Shown here: positions 23,135-32,896 of the stretch, piece by piece
How positions within the stretch are numbered: position 1 is the first letter of the stretch
Layout of the letters: each line of letters starts with the position of its first letter
Made by a program: the position numbers and the translations under genes
NCBI GenBank assembly: GCA_964422155.1
Contig: CAYQZZ010000003.1
Span: 12,462-76,461 of the forward strand
DNA length: 64,000 nucleotides
Origin: JBGPRB01 sp964422155
Lineage (GTDB): Bacteria; Chloroflexota; Dehalococcoidia; Dehalococcoidales; RBG-16-60-22
Direction of reading: 5' to 3'
Notes under the pieces: generated by a model
Told to the model about the DNA's origin: nothing
What the model saw: only the letters and a program-made list of their open reading frames with translations
The model's database searches: none

Positions 23135-25918
23135 ATGGCAGAAAAGTATAACCCGCAGGAAATTGAAAAGAAGTGGCAGCAGAAGTGGGCTGACGATAAA
23201 CTTTACGAGGTCAGGGATGATGACCCGCGGCCCAAGTGGTATGCGCTTACCATGTTCCCGTATACCTCCGGCGACCTGCACATCGGCCACTGGTATGCCA
23301 TGGCGCCATCCGATGTCCATGCCCGCTACAAGCGGATGCGGGGCTATAACGTGCTGCACCCGATGGGCTTCGATGCCTTCGGCCTGCCCGCCGAGAACGC
23401 CGCCATCCAGCGGGGCATTCACCCCTTCACCTGGACGATGCAAAACATCGAGAATATGCGGCGCCAGCTCAAGAGCATCGGCGCTATCTACGACTGGAGT
23501 CGGGAGGTCACTACCTGCCTGCCGGAATATTATAAATGGACGCAGTGGTTCTTCCTCAAGCTATACGAGCGCGACCTGGCCTATCGTGGTGTGGCACCGG
23601 TCAACTGGTGTCCCCAGTGTAAAGTAGTGCTTGCCAATGAACAGGTCGTTGACGGCAGGTGCTGGCGGTGCGAGGCCGAGGTTGTCCGGCGCGATTTGGA
23701 GCAGTGGCTCTTCCGTATCACCAGATATGCCGATGAGCTCCTGGAGTTCGACGGCATCGACTGGCCGGAGCGTATCCGAATCATGCAACGGAACTGGATA
23801 GGTAAAAGCCAGGGCACCGAGATTTCCTTCAGCCTGGACCACCCCGGCGTTAAAGAGAAGGAAATACGTGTATTCACCACCCGCCCCGATACCGCCTTCG
23901 GCGTTACCTTCATGGTGCTGGCGCCGGAGCACCCTCTGGTGGAAAAGCTGACCTCGCCGGAGAGAAAAGTCGAGGTGGAAGCCTACATAATAAAGTCGCG
24001 GCGTCAGAGCGAAATCGAGCGCCTGTCCACGGATAAGGAAAAAGACGGTGTTTTCACCGGGGCTTACTGTATCAACCGTCTCAACGGTACCAAAGTGCCA
24101 ATCTGGATTGCCGACTATGTCCTGTTGAGCTACGGCACCGGTGCCGTAATGGCGGTGCCGGCCCATGACGAGCGTGATTTTGCCTTCGCGCTGAAGTATG
24201 GCATACCCATAATACCGGTGATAGAACCTACCGATGGCATCGCCAAGAGCTTTGCCTTCCCCAATACGATGCGGGAAGGGTTTGAAGAAGAGTTGAAAAA
24301 AGCCGGTTTCGAATATACTCCGGCAAAAATCGGCGGTTTGTATGTCACTCTACGGGGCGAAGGGCAGATAGAAAAGTATATCAAGCTGATGAAGGCTTAT
24401 CTCAAGCCGGATAACTGGAACGACATCATCGGCTCCCCCTGGCTCTTTTTCTTCTCCGGCAAGAACGGCGTGGAAACGATAGCGCTCGAATCAATAGTGT
24501 CAGAAGGTGAAATACTGAAACGCTGCAAGAAGATTGAGCCGAGCGTGCGCGACTTTCGGACAGTGGTCGAGATGCTGAATAACTGCGAGTTCTACCGCGA
24601 CAGGCTCTTTCACGCGGAATACGGCAAGATGATACACTCCGGACAATTCAATGGCAATAAAGACGGCGTAAATGCCGTTTCCACGTACCTGGAAGATAAG
24701 GGGTGGGGCAAGCGCACGGTGAGCTACAAACTCCGCGACTGGCTTATCTCACGGCAGCGCTACTGGGGCGCGCCGATACCAATGATTCACTGTAAAAAAT
24801 GCGGCATAGTGCCGGTCCCGGAGAAAGACCTGCCCGTTTTGCTGCCGGAGGACGCCGAGTCCAAACCTACCGGTGAGTCGCCGCTGAAATACAATGAGAA
24901 GTTCGTTAATACCACCTGTCCCAAGTGCTCGTCCCCGGCCAGGCGCGAGACGGATACCATTGATGGTTTTATGTGCTCATGCTGGTACTTCCTACGCTAT
25001 TGCAGTCCCCGTTACCAGAAAGCGGCTTTCGACCCGGCGAAGGTGAAACATTGGCTGCCAGTGAATCTTTATACCGGCGGCGCCGAGCACGCCGTAATGC
25101 ACCTGCTCTATACCCGTTTCTTTATCAAGGCAATCAGGGACATGGGGCTGGTTGATTTCAGCGAGCCGTTTATCCGTCTTTTCAACCAGGGGATTATCAT
25201 TTCCGGCCACCAGAAGATGAGCAAGTCCAAAGGCAATGTGGCCAATCCCGATGCCTATGTCGCCGAACTGGGAGTGGATACGGTGCGTGCCTACATGATG
25301 TTCATCGCTCCCTGGGAGCAGGGCGGCGAATGGGATGACAGCGGCATCAGCGGCATCAGCCGATGGCTGAACCGTGTGTGGCACCTGGTACTCGATGAAT
25401 ACAGGCCATCCGGTAGCGGTGGCCATGGCGATGAAGAAATGGTGCGTATGACGCACCAGACGATTAAAAAGGTGACCGAAGACATCGATAAACTCCGCCT
25501 CAATACCATGGTGGCGGCGCTCATGGAGTTTACCAACTTTTTAGCCAAGGTTAAAGAAGCTGGTAGCACATCAACATCGGCCTGGGACTCCGCGATAAAA
25601 ACGCTGCTGTTGCTACTGGCGCCGACAGCGCCGCACCTGGCCGAAGAGCTCTGGCAGAGAGTCGGCCTCAAATATAGCATCCATAATCAAAGCTGGCCGC
25701 AATGGGATGAAGCGCTGGTGACGAGTGATGAGTTCACCCTGGTAGTGCAGGTGAACGGTAAAGTGCGCGATAGGTTGACGGTGCCGGTATCTGTTACAGA
25801 AGATGAGGCCAGGGAACTTGCCCTGGAACAGGAGAAGGTACAGCCTTACGTTAAGGGCAGGGAGGTGGTTAAAGTCATCTATGTCCCCGGGAAACTGATA
25901 AACATCGTGGTGAAGTGA
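23135..25918 (+). CDS. leuS: Leucyl-tRNA synthetase with extra insertion
   Basis: It charges tRNA-Leu with leucine. The class I signatures are PYTSGDLHIGHW (HIGH) and GHQKMSKSKGNV (KMSKS). A CP1 editing domain includes TTRPDTAFGVTFMVLAPEHP and YGTGAVMAVPAHDERD. At 927 residues it is longer than most bacterial enzymes (about 800-880). The excess is an insertion of about 100 residues, near 386-492, between the end of the editing domain and KTVSYKLRDW-like catalytic sequence. That segment has no similarity I can name. Zinc-type cysteine pairs (CPQC, CWRC) lie near residue 160. Confidence 0.95.
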   Translation: MAEKYNPQEIEKKWQQKWADDKLYEVRDDDPRPKWYALTMFPYTSGDLHIGHWYAMAPSDVHARYKRMRGYNVLHPMGFDAFGLPAENAAIQRGIHPFTWTMQNIENMRRQLKSIGAIYDWSREVTTCLPEYYKWTQWFFLKLYERDLAYRGVAPVNWCPQCKVVLANEQVVDGRCWRCEAEVVRRDLEQWLFRITRYADELLEFDGIDWPERIRIMQRNWIGKSQGTEISFSLDHPGVKEKEIRVFTTRPDTAFGVTFMVLAPEHPLVEKLTSPERKVEVEAYIIKSRRQSEIERLSTDKEKDGVFTGAYCINRLNGTKVPIWIADYVLLSYGTGAVMAVPAHDERDFAFALKYGIPIIPVIEPTDGIAKSFAFPNTMREGFEEELKKAGFEYTPAKIGGLYVTLRGEGQIEKYIKLMKAYLKPDNWNDIIGSPWLFFFSGKNGVETIALESIVSEGEILKRCKKIEPSVRDFRTVVEMLNNCEFYRDRLFHAEYGKMIHSGQFNGNKDGVNAVSTYLEDKGWGKRTVSYKLRDWLISRQRYWGAPIPMIHCKKCGIVPVPEKDLPVLLPEDAESKPTGESPLKYNEKFVNTTCPKCSSPARRETDTIDGFMCSCWYFLRYCSPRYQKAAFDPAKVKHWLPVNLYTGGAEHAVMHLLYTRFFIKAIRDMGLVDFSEPFIRLFNQGIIISGHQKMSKSKGNVANPDAYVAELGVDTVRAYMMFIAPWEQGGEWDDSGISGISRWLNRVWHLVLDEYRPSGSGGHGDEEMVRMTHQTIKKVTEDIDKLRLNTMVAALMEFTNFLAKVKEAGSTSTSAWDSAIKTLLLLLAPTAPHLAEELWQRVGLKYSIHNQSWPQWDEALVTSDEFTLVVQVNGKVRDRLTVPVSVTEDEARELALEQEKVQPYVKGREVVKVIYVPGKLINIVVK

Positions 25919-25923
25919 GAAAG

Positions 25924-25996
25924 GGCGTCTAAGAGGGGCGAAGCCCCTCATGAAAAAAATTCCCCCTTCCTTTACTAAAGGAAGGGGGTCAGGGGG
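25924..25996. repeat. GGCGTCTAAGAGGGG repeat, third copy
   Basis: GGGCGTCTAAGAGGGGCGAAG matches the core of the 37-base repeats at 8303 and 8565. A TTCCCCCTTCCTTT/AAAGGAAGGGGG hairpin follows at about 25961-25988. It fills the leuS/proC gap. Confidence 0.6.
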
Positions 25997-26012
25997 ATGG
26001 ATTCAAACAAAT

Positions 26013-26825
26013 ATGAAAATAGCGTTTATCGGCGGCGGCAACATGGGGGAGGCTATTATCGGGGCTCTTCTGGAAAAGAAGCTGAGCGTATCGGCCGATA
26101 TCTCTGTCAGCGATATCAGCGAACCGCGCCGCCAGTATCTGAAAAAACAATACAGAGTGGCTGTAACTTCGAGAAATAGGGAGGCCGTTAGCGGTAAGAA
26201 TGTCATTGTTCTGGCAGTCAAGCCTCAAAATCTTCCCGAGGTCCTGGCTGACCTGAAAGGCTATCTAAAACCCGACCAGCTTGTCCTGTCAATAGTCGCC
26301 GGAGCAAAAATCAGTACTATATGCCAGGGTCTGGGACACCATAGAGTCGTACGGTCCATGCCCAATACCCCGGCTCAGATTGGACTGGGCATAAGCGGCT
26401 GGACGGCCACTAAAGAGGTTACCGGAGAACAAAAAGGATGGGCGCAGGCTATCCTCGGCGCCATGGGCAAGGAGATTTACTTCGGTGATGAGGAGTACCT
26501 CGACATGGTTACGGCGGTGAGTGGCAGCGGCCCGGCCTATTTCTATTTATTTGCCGAGTCACTGATTGACGCGGCGGTTAATTTAGGTCTTTCCAGAAAT
26601 GAGGCTGAGGAACTGGTCTCCCAGACGATGCTGGGCGCGGCTCACCTGATGCAGAAGTCCGGTAAGCCGCCGGCTGAGCTGCGCCGGAATGTTACCTCGC
26701 GCGGCGGCACCACCGAGCGGGCCATTCAGGTCTTTGAGGAGAGCGGTTTCGCCAGAATCGTTAGCGAGGCGGTAAAGGCGGCATGTCAACGGGCGAAAGA
26801 ACTGGGAGAACCTCCAAAATCTTGA
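26013..26825 (+). CDS. proC: Pyrroline-5-carboxylate reductase
   Basis: It performs the last step of proline synthesis, reducing pyrroline-5-carboxylate with NAD(P)H. From ATG 26013 it has 270 residues, beginning MKIAFIGGGNMGEAIIGALL, a Rossmann motif. It also has VVRSMPNTPAQIGLGISGW and the C-terminal signature region VTSRGGTTERAIQVFEES. The open frame extends upstream into the repeat, but that part is not protein-like. Its stop codon overlaps the -35 box of the next promoter. Confidence 0.94.
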   Translation: MKIAFIGGGNMGEAIIGALLEKKLSVSADISVSDISEPRRQYLKKQYRVAVTSRNREAVSGKNVIVLAVKPQNLPEVLADLKGYLKPDQLVLSIVAGAKISTICQGLGHHRVVRSMPNTPAQIGLGISGWTATKEVTGEQKGWAQAILGAMGKEIYFGDEEYLDMVTAVSGSGPAYFYLFAESLIDAAVNLGLSRNEAEELVSQTMLGAAHLMQKSGKPPAELRRNVTSRGGTTERAIQVFEESGFARIVSEAVKAACQRAKELGEPPKS

Positions 26826-26850
26826 CAGAATTTCGACGTTAAATTATAAT
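26822..26850 (+). promoter_or_regulatory. Perfect consensus promoter overlapping the proC stop
   Basis: TTGACA (26822-26827) and TATAAT (26845-26850) match consensus exactly, with the ideal 17-base spacer. Transcription should start near 26857. Confidence 0.85.
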
Positions 26851-26856
26851 TATAAG

Positions 26857-26951
26857 ACTTGCTTAGGGCAGGCTAACTCTTTTAGAAGGCCGGGCTGAAA
26901 AGATTAAGCAGCGGTTCCGGACCCGCGGGACTAGGCTCCCGTGGGTTTTTT
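26857..26951 (+). ncRNA. Small RNA or attenuated leader upstream of the efflux operon
   Basis: About 95 nt separate a perfect promoter from a strong terminator, with no convincing ORF. TGCTTA (near 26870) and TAAGCA (near 26906) can close a stem around a GC-rich interior. A CGGTTCCGGACCCGCGGG segment then leads into the terminator. It is either a free small RNA or a regulated leader for the HlyD/ABC genes that begin 37 bases after the terminator. I could not match it to a known riboswitch class. Confidence 0.55.
26921..26951 (+). terminator. Strong intrinsic terminator
   Basis: ACCCGCGGGA (26921-26930) pairs with TCCCGTGGGT (26937-26946) with one G-U pair. A six-base loop and six T follow. 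Confidence 0.85.
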
Positions 26952-26987
26952 GTTATTTATATATATCCATAATCTCGGAGGAGTTCA

Positions 26988-28445
26988 ATGAAAAAGAAAC
27001 TGACGCTGGGCTTTATTTTGACTGTAGTGTTACTATCGCTGCTGGGAACGACAGCTTGCGATTCGCTGGGGGGTAGCAAAGATACAGTCAATCAACAGCT
27101 GGTTAATGTGACGCGCGGCGATTTGACGATGAGTGTCTCTGGCAAAGGTAAGATAGAGACGTCACGGGAGGCTAGATTAACCTTCGGCAGCGCCGGTAAG
27201 GTTGAAAAAATGCTGGTTAAAGAGGGTGACAGGGTCAAGGCCGGTGACGTACTGGCTAAAATTGATACCAGCCCTCTGGAGCTGGCTTTGAATCAATCGC
27301 AGATGGCCGTAACGCAGGCGGTAGTAGCGCTGACACAGGCGCAGCTTGCCCAGCAAACAGCCGAATATAACCTCGAAAACACGCGTAATTCAGAAGACAC
27401 GTTGAAGCTGGCGCTGCTCAACGCACAGATAGCTCTGGATATAGCAAAGAATAATCTGGCGGCCGGTATCACCGCTATCGATTTCAACACGATACTGGCG
27501 GAACTGAATAAGGCGAAAGCCTGGTATGACTATGTAAAGCGTATGCCGCAGGGAGGGACCGGGGATTCGGACAGCTGGTCGCTGGTGCTCGACCGCGCCA
27601 AGGAACGACTGGATACAGTGCAGGCTAATTACGATAATTCCCTGGCCGGATACGATTCCAGGCAGGTCAACCTCAAGAAAAAGCAGGTAGAGGCAGCCGA
27701 GAAATCTGTGGCTCTGGCGCAGAAAAACATCGACGAGCTTGATAAGAGTATCGCACTTCATGAGCTACAGGTGACCTCAACGGAGCAGGCGGTCAAGCAG
27801 GCCCAGCAGGCGGAGGACCTGGCACGGGAGTCCCTGGCTGACTCACGAAGGCAGCTCGGCGAAGCCACTATTTATGCCCCGTTTGACGGCGTGGTGTCCA
27901 TGGTTCTGGCGAAGGAGGGGGATATTATTCCATCGCCTTCTATGGCGCCCCAGACAATTATCAAAATTATTGACCCGGATTCCCTGGAACTGGTGATAGA
28001 GGTGGATGAGATTGATATACCGCAGGTAAAACTGGCTCAGGAAGTTACCGTTAACATGGATGCATTGCCGAAAGCCGTTTTTGCGGGTCGGGTTACGGCG
28101 GTATATCCCGTGCCCTTGGAGGTGGGGGGAGTCGTTCTGTACAAGGTCAGGATAAACCTCGATGTTCAGGGGGAGTCTGAAATCAAGGTTGGCATGAGCG
28201 CTTCCGCCGATATTGTGGCGGAAAAACATGAAAATGTCCTGCTGGTGCCGAGTCGGGCAATCGGTAAGAATGAGCAGGGACAAGCGATTGTCAAAGTTAA
28301 AGTCAACGAGCAGATTCAGGAGAGGGCAGTGGTCGTCGGACTGGATGACGGACTCAAGGCGGAGATTATCGGCGGACTAAGCGAGGGTGAAACAGTGGTG
28401 GTAGAAGTCCGGGTGAAGTCGACATCGGGGATGAGCCTGTTCTAA
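26988..28445 (+). CDS. RND/MacA-type efflux adaptor lipoprotein
   Basis: The 485-residue protein bridges an ABC exporter to the outside. It has a signal peptide with a lipobox-like LGTTAC (Cys24). A split lipoyl domain (GDRVKAGDVLAKIDTSPL and TIYAPFDGVVSMVLAKEGD) flanks a long coiled-coil hairpin of about 190 residues, with heptads and many Gln and Lys. Beta-barrel and membrane-proximal domains complete it. It is followed by an ATPase and a MacB-like permease, so it should be the A subunit of that system. A GGAGGAG ribosome site is clear. Confidence 0.88.
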   Translation: MKKKLTLGFILTVVLLSLLGTTACDSLGGSKDTVNQQLVNVTRGDLTMSVSGKGKIETSREARLTFGSAGKVEKMLVKEGDRVKAGDVLAKIDTSPLELALNQSQMAVTQAVVALTQAQLAQQTAEYNLENTRNSEDTLKLALLNAQIALDIAKNNLAAGITAIDFNTILAELNKAKAWYDYVKRMPQGGTGDSDSWSLVLDRAKERLDTVQANYDNSLAGYDSRQVNLKKKQVEAAEKSVALAQKNIDELDKSIALHELQVTSTEQAVKQAQQAEDLARESLADSRRQLGEATIYAPFDGVVSMVLAKEGDIIPSPSMAPQTIIKIIDPDSLELVIEVDEIDIPQVKLAQEVTVNMDALPKAVFAGRVTAVYPVPLEVGGVVLYKVRINLDVQGESEIKVGMSASADIVAEKHENVLLVPSRAIGKNEQGQAIVKVKVNEQIQERAVVVGLDDGLKAEIIGGLSEGETVVVEVRVKSTSGMSLF

Positions 28446-28469
28446 TCGAAGATAAGGGAAACGTGAGAA

Positions 28470-29171
28470 ATGTCGAAAAATAGCATGATTGAACTTGAGA
28501 ATATCACGAAAATTTATCGCATGGGCAACGTCGAAGTCCCCGCCCTCAGGGGCGTGACTCTCAGTATCGAACAGGGCGAAATGGTGGCGCTCATCGGCGC
28601 CTCCGGCTCAGGGAAATCGACTTTAATGAACATTATAGGCTTCCTCGATAAGCCGACCGGGGGGAAATATGTCCTGGAAGGGGTGGATGTCAGCCAGCTC
28701 AATGATAACAAGCTGGCCGAGATGAGAAACAGGAAGATAGGTTTTGTCTTTCAGACGTATAACCTTTTACCGCGGGCTGCTGCCGTCGCGAATGTTGAGC
28801 TGCCGCTTGTCTACGGCGGGGGTGGTCAGAAGCGTAAGCGGGCCGTGGAGGCGCTGGAACGTGTCGGCCTGAAAGCGCGGGCAACTCATAAGCCCTCCGA
28901 GCTTTCGGGCGGTGAACAACAGCGGGTGGCCATTGCCCGGGCGCTGGTAAATAACCCGTCGATTATCCTGGCTGATGAGCCTACCGGTAACCTGGACAGC
29001 AACGCTACCGCCGAAATAGTTTCCATCTTCTGCCGGCTCAACCGGGAGGGTATTACCATTGTGCTGGTAACGCATGAGGTGGATGTGGCCAGGCAAGCCA
29101 GGCGTATCGTCAGACTTCTTGATGGGAAGATTACCGAGGATAAAAGGGTTGAAACGACAGCTCGTGATTAG
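28470..29171 (+). CDS. MacB-type ABC transporter ATPase
   Basis: The 233-residue ATPase has Walker [11 protein letters not shown]-loop FQTYNLLPR, signature [15 protein letters not shown], Walker [12 protein letters not shown] and the switch His in LVTHEVD. It belongs to the LolD/MacB subfamily that pairs with FtsX-fold permeases. It starts 24 bases after the adaptor and ends 24 bases before the permease, forming one operon. Confidence 0.93.
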   Translation: MSKNSMIELENITKIYRMGNVEVPALRGVTLSIEQGEMVALIGASGSGKSTLMNIIGFLDKPTGGKYVLEGVDVSQLNDNKLAEMRNRKIGFVFQTYNLLPRAAAVANVELPLVYGGGGQKRKRAVEALERVGLKARATHKPSELSGGEQQRVAIARALVNNPSIILADEPTGNLDSNATAEIVSIFCRLNREGITIVLVTHEVDVARQARRIVRLLDGKITEDKRVETTARD

Positions 29172-29195
29172 TCGACACAATCGAGGAGATGAATC

Positions 29196-30446
29196 GTGAA
29201 GTTTATCGAGTCCTTTTTTATAGCCATAAGGTCGCTGGCGGCCAACAAACTGCGCTCTTCTTTGACCATGCTGGGCGTTATCATCGGCGTAGGCTCCGTC
29301 ATCACCCTGATGTCGGTGGGCAGGGGTGCGGAGAAAACGATAACATCCACTCTGGAAGGGATGGGTACCAATCTTATTTATATCACCTCGAAGACTCCGG
29401 GTGTGCAGGGAATGATGTCGATGGCGAGCCCGGCCTACAGCTTTACCATGGCTGACGTCAAAGAAATTGCCGAACGTGTCCCTTCGGTCATCGCCGTGGC
29501 TCCGACCATCGAAAACTATGTTGAGGTGTCCAGTTCCGGCGAGAGCACGCTGGGTATTGTCGAGGCGACCACTCCGGAATTCGAGCGTGCGCTGAACTAT
29601 CCGATAGCTGAGGGGCAAGATATTTCCGAGAGGAATGTCGCCGCCAGGGATATGGTGGTGGTGCTCGGCGATAAGGTAGCCACAGACCTCTTTGGTGATG
29701 ATAACCCGGTGGGGCAAAAGGTCAAGGTAAACGGGCGCCAGTTCAACGTCATAGGCGTACTGGAAAAAAAGGGCGGCCAGATGATGGGCGTCAGCATGGA
29801 TTCTGTAATAGTCATGCCGATTACCTCCTATCAGACCAGGCTCTTCCCGGGACGGACTGTCCGCGGCCAGGATGCCATTCAGCAGATTGCCGTCCAGATA
29901 GAGAGCACCAAAGTAGCGGATATGGTTTCCGCGGATATCACCGAGCTGCTGAACAAGCGGCACCGCATAACCGAGGAGGGCAAAGAGGACTTCCTCATTA
30001 TGACGCAGGAGCAGATGATGGGCATGATACAGCAGGTTACCGGGCTGCTTACACTGCTGCTCGGAGCCATCGCCAGCATCTCGCTACTGGTCGGAAGTAT
30101 TGGCATTATGAACATTATGCTGGTCTCGGTGACCGAGCGTACCCGCGAGATAGGTATTCGCAAGGCAGTCGGTGCCAAGCGGAGGGATATCCTGCTTCAG
30201 TTCCTTCTCGAAGCGGCGATGTTGAGTTTATCCGGTGGTGCCATAGGTATCATTGGAGGCTGGGGCGTATCATGGCTGATTTCCACGTTTTCAGCAGCTG
30301 CCGGCGTTACCATACAGGCTGCAGTGTCATGGGATATCGTTATTCTGGCCATATCGGTCTCGGTATTCATCGGCCTCGTTTCCGGTATCTATCCGGCCAT
30401 GAGGGCTGCCAGGTTGAATCCCATTGACGCTCTGCACTATGAGTAG
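29196..30446 (+). CDS. MacB/FtsX-type ABC permease
   Basis: The 416-residue permease has the MacB core. It has a first membrane helix near residues 20-40 (LRSSLTMLGVIIGVGSVITLMSVG), a large extracytoplasmic domain, and three C-terminal helices. The family motif GIMNIMLVSVTERTREIGIRKAVGA is present. It ends with SGIYPAMRAARLNPIDAL. Related systems export peptides, lipoproteins or macrolides. Substrate specificity cannot be read from the sequence. Confidence 0.92.
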   Translation: MKFIESFFIAIRSLAANKLRSSLTMLGVIIGVGSVITLMSVGRGAEKTITSTLEGMGTNLIYITSKTPGVQGMMSMASPAYSFTMADVKEIAERVPSVIAVAPTIENYVEVSSSGESTLGIVEATTPEFERALNYPIAEGQDISERNVAARDMVVVLGDKVATDLFGDDNPVGQKVKVNGRQFNVIGVLEKKGGQMMGVSMDSVIVMPITSYQTRLFPGRTVRGQDAIQQIAVQIESTKVADMVSADITELLNKRHRITEEGKEDFLIMTQEQMMGMIQQVTGLLTLLLGAIASISLLVGSIGIMNIMLVSVTERTREIGIRKAVGAKRRDILLQFLLEAAMLSLSGGAIGIIGGWGVSWLISTFSAAAGVTIQAAVSWDIVILAISVSVFIGLVSGIYPAMRAARLNPIDALHYE

Positions 30447-30479
30447 TAGAATATTGAAAAACAAGGCAATTAGACTGAG

Positions 30480-30968
30480 ATGAACTGGCTGGACATCGTT
30501 ATACTGGTAATCATAGCAATTTCTACATTTATCGGGCTGAAGATAGGCATTATTAAGGCGTTTTTTATCATAGCCGGCGGGATTATCGGTGTCTTTCTGG
30601 CGGGACGTTTCTCGGATTCTCTGGCCGAAAGGCTGGCTTTCATTTCCAACCCCGATATAGCCGGCATGGTTGCCTTTGCTATCATTCTGATAGGGGTGAT
30701 GATAATTGCCGCAATACTGGCTGCGGTGATTAAGTGGGCTACTTCGGCGGTGCTGCTGGGCTGGGTGAACTATCTGGGCGGCGCTATCCTTGGTTTTATA
30801 CTGGGCGCTATCTTCTGTGCCGCGCTGCTGACTATGTGGGTAAATTTTCAGGGTAGCAGCAGCGCTGTATCCGAATCCGTCCTGGCACGCTTCCTGCTGA
30901 ATGGATTTCCCTTTATACTGACGCTATTGCCCGCAGAGTTCGACTCGGTCCGCTCTTTCTTCAGATAA
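30480..30968 (+). CDS. CvpA-like membrane protein
   Basis: The 162-residue protein has four hydrophobic segments. It starts NWLDIVILVIIAISTFIGLK and includes GIIGVFLAGRFSDSLAERL, the usual pattern of the CvpA/colicin V production family. Members are linked to envelope integrity, but their function is unclear. It lies 33 bases after the efflux permease and may share its transcript. Confidence 0.75.
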   Translation: MNWLDIVILVIIAISTFIGLKIGIIKAFFIIAGGIIGVFLAGRFSDSLAERLAFISNPDIAGMVAFAIILIGVMIIAAILAAVIKWATSAVLLGWVNYLGGAILGFILGAIFCAALLTMWVNFQGSSSAVSESVLARFLLNGFPFILTLLPAEFDSVRSFFR

Positions 30969-31094
30969 TAGAGACAAAGGGAACCGCGTTTATTCTTTCC
31001 TCCGTCGGCTACATGGAAAAAGCTACTCCAGCCTCACTTGCTTATCTCTGATGAGGTTGGATGTATTATTTGTGGATAGAGGCCTTCTGAAAAT

Positions 31095-31199
31095 GTCATT
31101 CTGAAGGAGCACACTCGCTTCGCTCAGTATAAACTCCGCGACTGAAGAATCCGTTTCCCCCAATGTGGAACACGGATTCTTCGCTGCGCTCAGAACGAC
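31095..31199. repeat. Short palindromic dispersed repeat (GTCATTCTGA family)
   Basis: It is bounded by GTCATTCTGA and TCAGAACGAC. An internal hairpin pairs AAGAATCCGT with ACGGATTCTT, matching the element at 1466-1567 in size and structure. The preceding 30969-31094 holds no feature I can name. Confidence 0.7.
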
Positions 31200-31273
31200 A
31201 ATTTACTGCTTTTGGACAGTCTATAGTGATAGATGCTGGAATCTTCCAGTATTTTGCCTGACCGAACGCTGCT

Positions 31274-31483
<210 letters not shown>

Positions 31484-31547
31484 TCAATTTACCTCCTGAG
31501 TTTTTCCTTGAGAAATATCGAATACCGGGTTAATTTTATCTTATAGA

Positions 31548-32033
31548 CTATGCCTTGCTGACGCCCTTCTTTTTTAGAGCTTCGGCAACATGCGGGGGAA
31601 CAAGGCTGCTGATATTACCTCCAAGGCTGGCGACTTCTTTTATCAGGCTGGCACTGAGGAACTGGAATTCCTGGCTGGCCATAAAGCAGACAGTCTCCAG
31701 GCCGGGAGATAGCATCCTGTTCATCATTGCCATTTCAAATTCCCACTCAAAGTCAGATATCATTCTCAGTCCACGCACCAGCACCTGGGCATTAATCTGC
31801 TTGGCGAAGTCTACGGTGATGTTGGTGTATGGTATTACCTCTACTTTAGGTAGATGGGCTACGGCGCGCCTGGCTAAATCTACCCGCTCCTCAATTGAGA
31901 AGGTGAGATGTTTTTCCGGTGTAGAAAAAATACCGATGATGGTTTTGTCAAAGAGTCTGGAAGCCCTGGTGGCAATATCTATATGCCCGTTGGTTATCGG
32001 GTCAAAGCTGCCGGGATAGAGAGCGATAGTCAA
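31548..32033 (-). CDS. coaD: Phosphopantetheine adenylyltransferase
   Basis: It transfers AMP to 4'-phosphopantetheine in coenzyme A synthesis. The 161-residue protein has the nucleotidyltransferase signature GSFDPITNGHIDIATRA, LVRGLRMISDFEWEFEMA, and the C-terminal LSASLIKEVASLGG. Length is typical. Its start overlaps the rsmD stop by four bases, the usual rsmD-coaD coupling. Confidence 0.95.
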   Translation of the reverse strand: MTIALYPGSFDPITNGHIDIATRASRLFDKTIIGIFSTPEKHLTFSIEERVDLARRAVAHLPKVEVIPYTNITVDFAKQINAQVLVRGLRMISDFEWEFEMAMMNRMLSPGLETVCFMASQEFQFLSASLIKEVASLGGNISSLVPPHVAEALKKKGVSKA

Positions 32034-32584
32034 TTTCTGACCTCCTTATGATAAATTGAGATGCAGCTATTACCATGGCGGTGCTCTTTAATGAGATTAA
32101 TCGTGGCGTAGCTCTGATTAAGAGGTAAACGCGGGGAGTGAGTTACTACTACCGTTGTTTTTGTTCCGACCAGTCTAGAGGTTGCCAGTTGTGTGATGAA
32201 ATCACCTATAGACGCATTTGAATAGGGTGGGTCCATTAATATAATGTCGTACTCCTTTTCCAGAAAGGATAGCGCTTTAAAGACGCTGCTACAGTAAATG
32301 TGAGCCTGCGCCGATAGCTTGGTCTTTTCCAAGTTTTCCTTAATTATATCACAACACTTCGGTTCGATTTCAACAAAGTCTACCCAGCCGGCACCGCGAC
32401 TCAAAGCCTCGATGCCCAGGGCGCCGCTGCCGGAAAACAAATCAAGCACCTGAGACCAGTCGCTGGCAATATTTTCCAGAATAGAAAAGATGGCACCACG
32501 TACCAGGTCCGTTGCTGGACGGGTCTTCGTTCCTTTGGGGAACTTCAATCGGTGTCCTTTTGCCTTGCCTGTAATAACTCGCAT
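32030..32584 (-). CDS. rsmD: 16S rRNA (guanine-966-N2)-methyltransferase
   Basis: This 184-residue SAM-dependent enzyme methylates G966 of 16S rRNA. The N-terminus is MRVITGKAKGHRLKFPKG, followed by VLDLFSGSGALGIEALSRGA (motif I) and the catalytic DPPY in IILMDPPYSN. It precedes and overlaps coaD. Confidence 0.93.
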   Translation of the reverse strand: MRVITGKAKGHRLKFPKGTKTRPATDLVRGAIFSILENIASDWSQVLDLFSGSGALGIEALSRGAGWVDFVEIEPKCCDIIKENLEKTKLSAQAHIYCSSVFKALSFLEKEYDIILMDPPYSNASIGDFITQLATSRLVGTKTTVVVTHSPRLPLNQSYATINLIKEHRHGNSCISIYHKEVRN

Positions 32585-32700
32585 ATTCGGCAGGATGCTT
32601 CTTTTTATGAATGCCTGTATTAAGCAATAAAATTACTAAATAATAGGATAACCAGATGATGTTGAATTTGTCAACTTATGAAAGTTGCTTTTTTATTAAT

Positions 32701-32772
32701 GTCATACCGATTGAATCGGCATCCAGACCCCCTTTTCCCTACCGCTGGATTCCAGCTTTCGCTGGAATGACA
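32701..32772. repeat. Palindromic dispersed repeat
   Basis: It is bounded by GTCATACCGA and GCTGGAATGAC. Hairpins pair CCGATTGAATCGG, and GGATTCCAGC with GCTGGAATGAC. Copies or fragments are at 8416-8450 and 3391-3420. The stretches 32585-32700 and 32924-33036 show nothing else. Confidence 0.6.
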
Positions 32773-32896
32773 ATTGTGGGAAGGCTGGAGTAACACGAAA
32801 GCATCGCTAAATACTCTCGAAAGCTTTTTAGAAATTGGGACATATATTTCCATTGTAGATATAACAGGGGCAATACATCAGCCCCGGAAAAAGGGA

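Noticed and set aside
25950..26012. Upstream start for proC
   Set aside because: The extra 21 codons come from the GGCGTCTAAGAGGGG repeat. The family begins at MKIAFIGGGNMG.
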